Of a DNA stretch of 24,941 nt, positions 24,801 to 24,941 are shown in pieces (the first letter of the stretch is position 1; each line of letters opens with the position of its first letter). A program made the position numbers and the translations under genes. The notes beneath the pieces were generated by a model. It was given only the letters and a program-made list of their open reading frames with translations. It was not told where the DNA came from and searched no databases. Location: the NCBI GenBank assembly GCA_029262095.1, contig JAJDAB010000205.1, positions 1 to 24,941 of the forward strand, written 5' to 3'. The stretch is from Candidatus Hydrogenedentota bacterium. Lineage in GTDB: Bacteria; Hydrogenedentota; Hydrogenedentia; Hydrogenedentales; SLHB01.

Positions 24801-24941
24801 ATCTGCATTTTACTGAACGCGTCGACCGTCACCTGGCACATGATCGGCAAATCGACATTGGCCTCGCGCAACGCACGCTTGCCGCCCGCGACAGCGGCTT
24901 TCACTTCGAGGATGTCCTGCTGCGTTTCATACAGCAGCACG
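21872..24941 (-). CDS. metH: Cobalamin-dependent methionine synthase, 5' end outside window
   Basis: About 1022 C-terminal residues of MetH, which methylates homocysteine with methyl-tetrahydrofolate through cobalamin. In visible order: the end of the homocysteine domain with zinc cysteines (C71 in GINCSIGP, C137/C138 in GGCCGTTPNHI); the pterin domain (from about 180, GERLNV); the B12 cap and binding domain with DVHSIG (603-608, H605 as cobalt ligand); and the S-adenosylmethionine reactivation domain ending RWSPGYSAMPD (966-976) and SPTGTTAAVVCF. By comparison with E. coli MetH (zinc ligands C247, C310, C311), about 175 N-terminal residues are missing. The flanks of the B12 motif vary from the usual GDVHDIGKN (here HQDVHSIGKD), but key residues are intact. 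The DinB gene follows. Confidence 0.97.
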   Translation of the reverse strand, partial: VLLYETQQDILEVKAAVAGGKRALREANVDLPIMCQVTVDAFSKMQIFNTDIQAAQVTVQGIGIDTFGINCSIGPDLMGKTVEKIAKYSPLPISVVPNAGLPVSENGKTVFKFKPEDMADYLHRYVTEFGVSVVGGCCGTTPNHIRAVADRLRGVKPKVREPLNGTYLSGPQEAIKIDSSESLIMVGERLNVRGSKKVRDAVENDDGIDQDALEEVVEEQIGDLGLTVIDVCMDSNVVDTTSTLKDVVHGQTTNFSGAMCLDSFAVDALEEAIKVYPGRPLINSMSMEEVSPGVTKVDAVLGATKDHWPMYVALAAGAKGPGATRDEKADIAKQIVENAAKHGVTPDQIFVDMNVFPVGSESEPGLNFAVESIEAIPLIKAIHPDLRTICGVGNLTNGLAKKPYMRKVLTSVWLDEARKKGLDAAIINPNHYVFVQDLDPGDYQLALRVILERDMDAFEKLEDIAEAKTGATVTRRTTYDDLDLETAICEKIKDGFKERTAGAIVVDGHSYEYLDKIVLQAAQIIGKHEPLVFINDYLMRAMQELGDGFARGEVSLPHLLKSADVMKQVMGFLERYMKVSAGVDVHTEIDYKGTIVLGTVHQDVHSIGKDLAKTLFENYGYRVIDLGVMTPLQAYIDTAKEYNADAIGMSALLVQTSNHMITVSKMMAEQGLDSTLCLIGGAPVNDRHAAYVAMAGDGDSARMRSNVYYCATAMDGVNIMNQWIGSNDHKALLNANRSKLLLHYERAQKMSEQTDKLLQELPRRVVSFDGDALPENPWFRREVFKYSLGQLAPYLDTKTLFALNWKFGGKSKREKAGSSQESLHALFEEWIRRADKEQWICPGGLAGVYPCQSEDEQVIVYDPDDLSAELCRFTFTTVVGSEKKDKVSAAQYFYPKDSGQFDAIGVQVTTSGPQIDEQLERYRKDGDSESSLYLQGLSDRVAEDLADHVHATLRERLGFDEKHGTRWSPGYSAMPDTDNNRIIQELLDAEAGIGVSVTGAGEFSPTGTTAAVVCFHKNARFT

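Overview
The window looks like chromosomal DNA from a Gram-negative environmental bacterium. The best guess is the Planctomycetota/Verrucomicrobiota/Hydrogenedentota neighbourhood. That guess is inferred from gene content: a membrane-anchored PQQ-like propeller with a WPAFRGPN motif, a twin-arginine Gfo/Idh/MocA oxidoreductase, a DUF1572/DinB protein, a secreted SGNH hydrolase and a secreted penicillin-acylase-type hydrolase. No marker gene settles the phylum. Coding density is high, many genes overlap by 4 nt, and the few larger gaps are filled with short inverted repeats. I see no rRNA, tRNA, CRISPR array, transposase, integrase or phage gene.

Layout: (1) 30-2194 (+): two overlapping acyl-CoA dehydrogenase genes that look like the two subunits of a heteromeric enzyme. 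(2) 2231-2378: a run of small hairpins between convergent genes. (3) 2398-4934 (-): a zinc-ribbon membrane protein, a twin-arginine Gfo/Idh/MocA oxidoreductase and a small CPXCG-type cysteine-rich protein. (4) 5032-8896 (+): a tight five-gene operon with a threonine-synthase-like PLP enzyme, a lipoprotein solute-binding protein, an ABC ATPase, a PilZ protein and a macrodomain protein. The ABC permease is missing. (5) 9036-11715 (+): a PQQ-propeller membrane protein and a secreted glycerophosphodiester phosphodiesterase. (6) 11795-14660 (-): a secreted penicillin-acylase-family Ntn hydrolase followed by a secreted SGNH hydrolase. (7) 14661-15078: a gene-free gap with periodic and inverted repeats. 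(8) 15079-20408 (+): a compact six-gene cassette with a WbqC-like protein, a GT2 polyprenyl-phosphate-type glycosyltransferase, a SAM methyltransferase, a NeuD/PglD-like acyltransferase, a GH43/GH32-like five-bladed propeller and an HTTM-like membrane protein. (9) 20409-21203: a gene-free gap with a repeat element bounded by 12-bp inverted repeats, a perfect 30-bp palindrome and a double-hairpin inverted repeat. (10) 21204-24941 (-): a DinB/DUF1572 protein and most of cobalamin-dependent methionine synthase, cut by the window edge.

The strongest candidate for something undescribed is the 15079-20408 cassette. It has the parts of a lipid-linked sugar-modification pathway (sugar transfer to a polyprenyl carrier, methylation, acylation), and it ends in a propeller protein and a multi-pass HTTM protein whose roles are not obvious. 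The second is the ThrC-like/solute-binding/ATPase/PilZ/macrodomain operon. The third is the set of structured intergenic repeats, which recur in several gaps and look like a REP- or MITE-like population. Functions are read from motifs and family knowledge only; no database search was possible.
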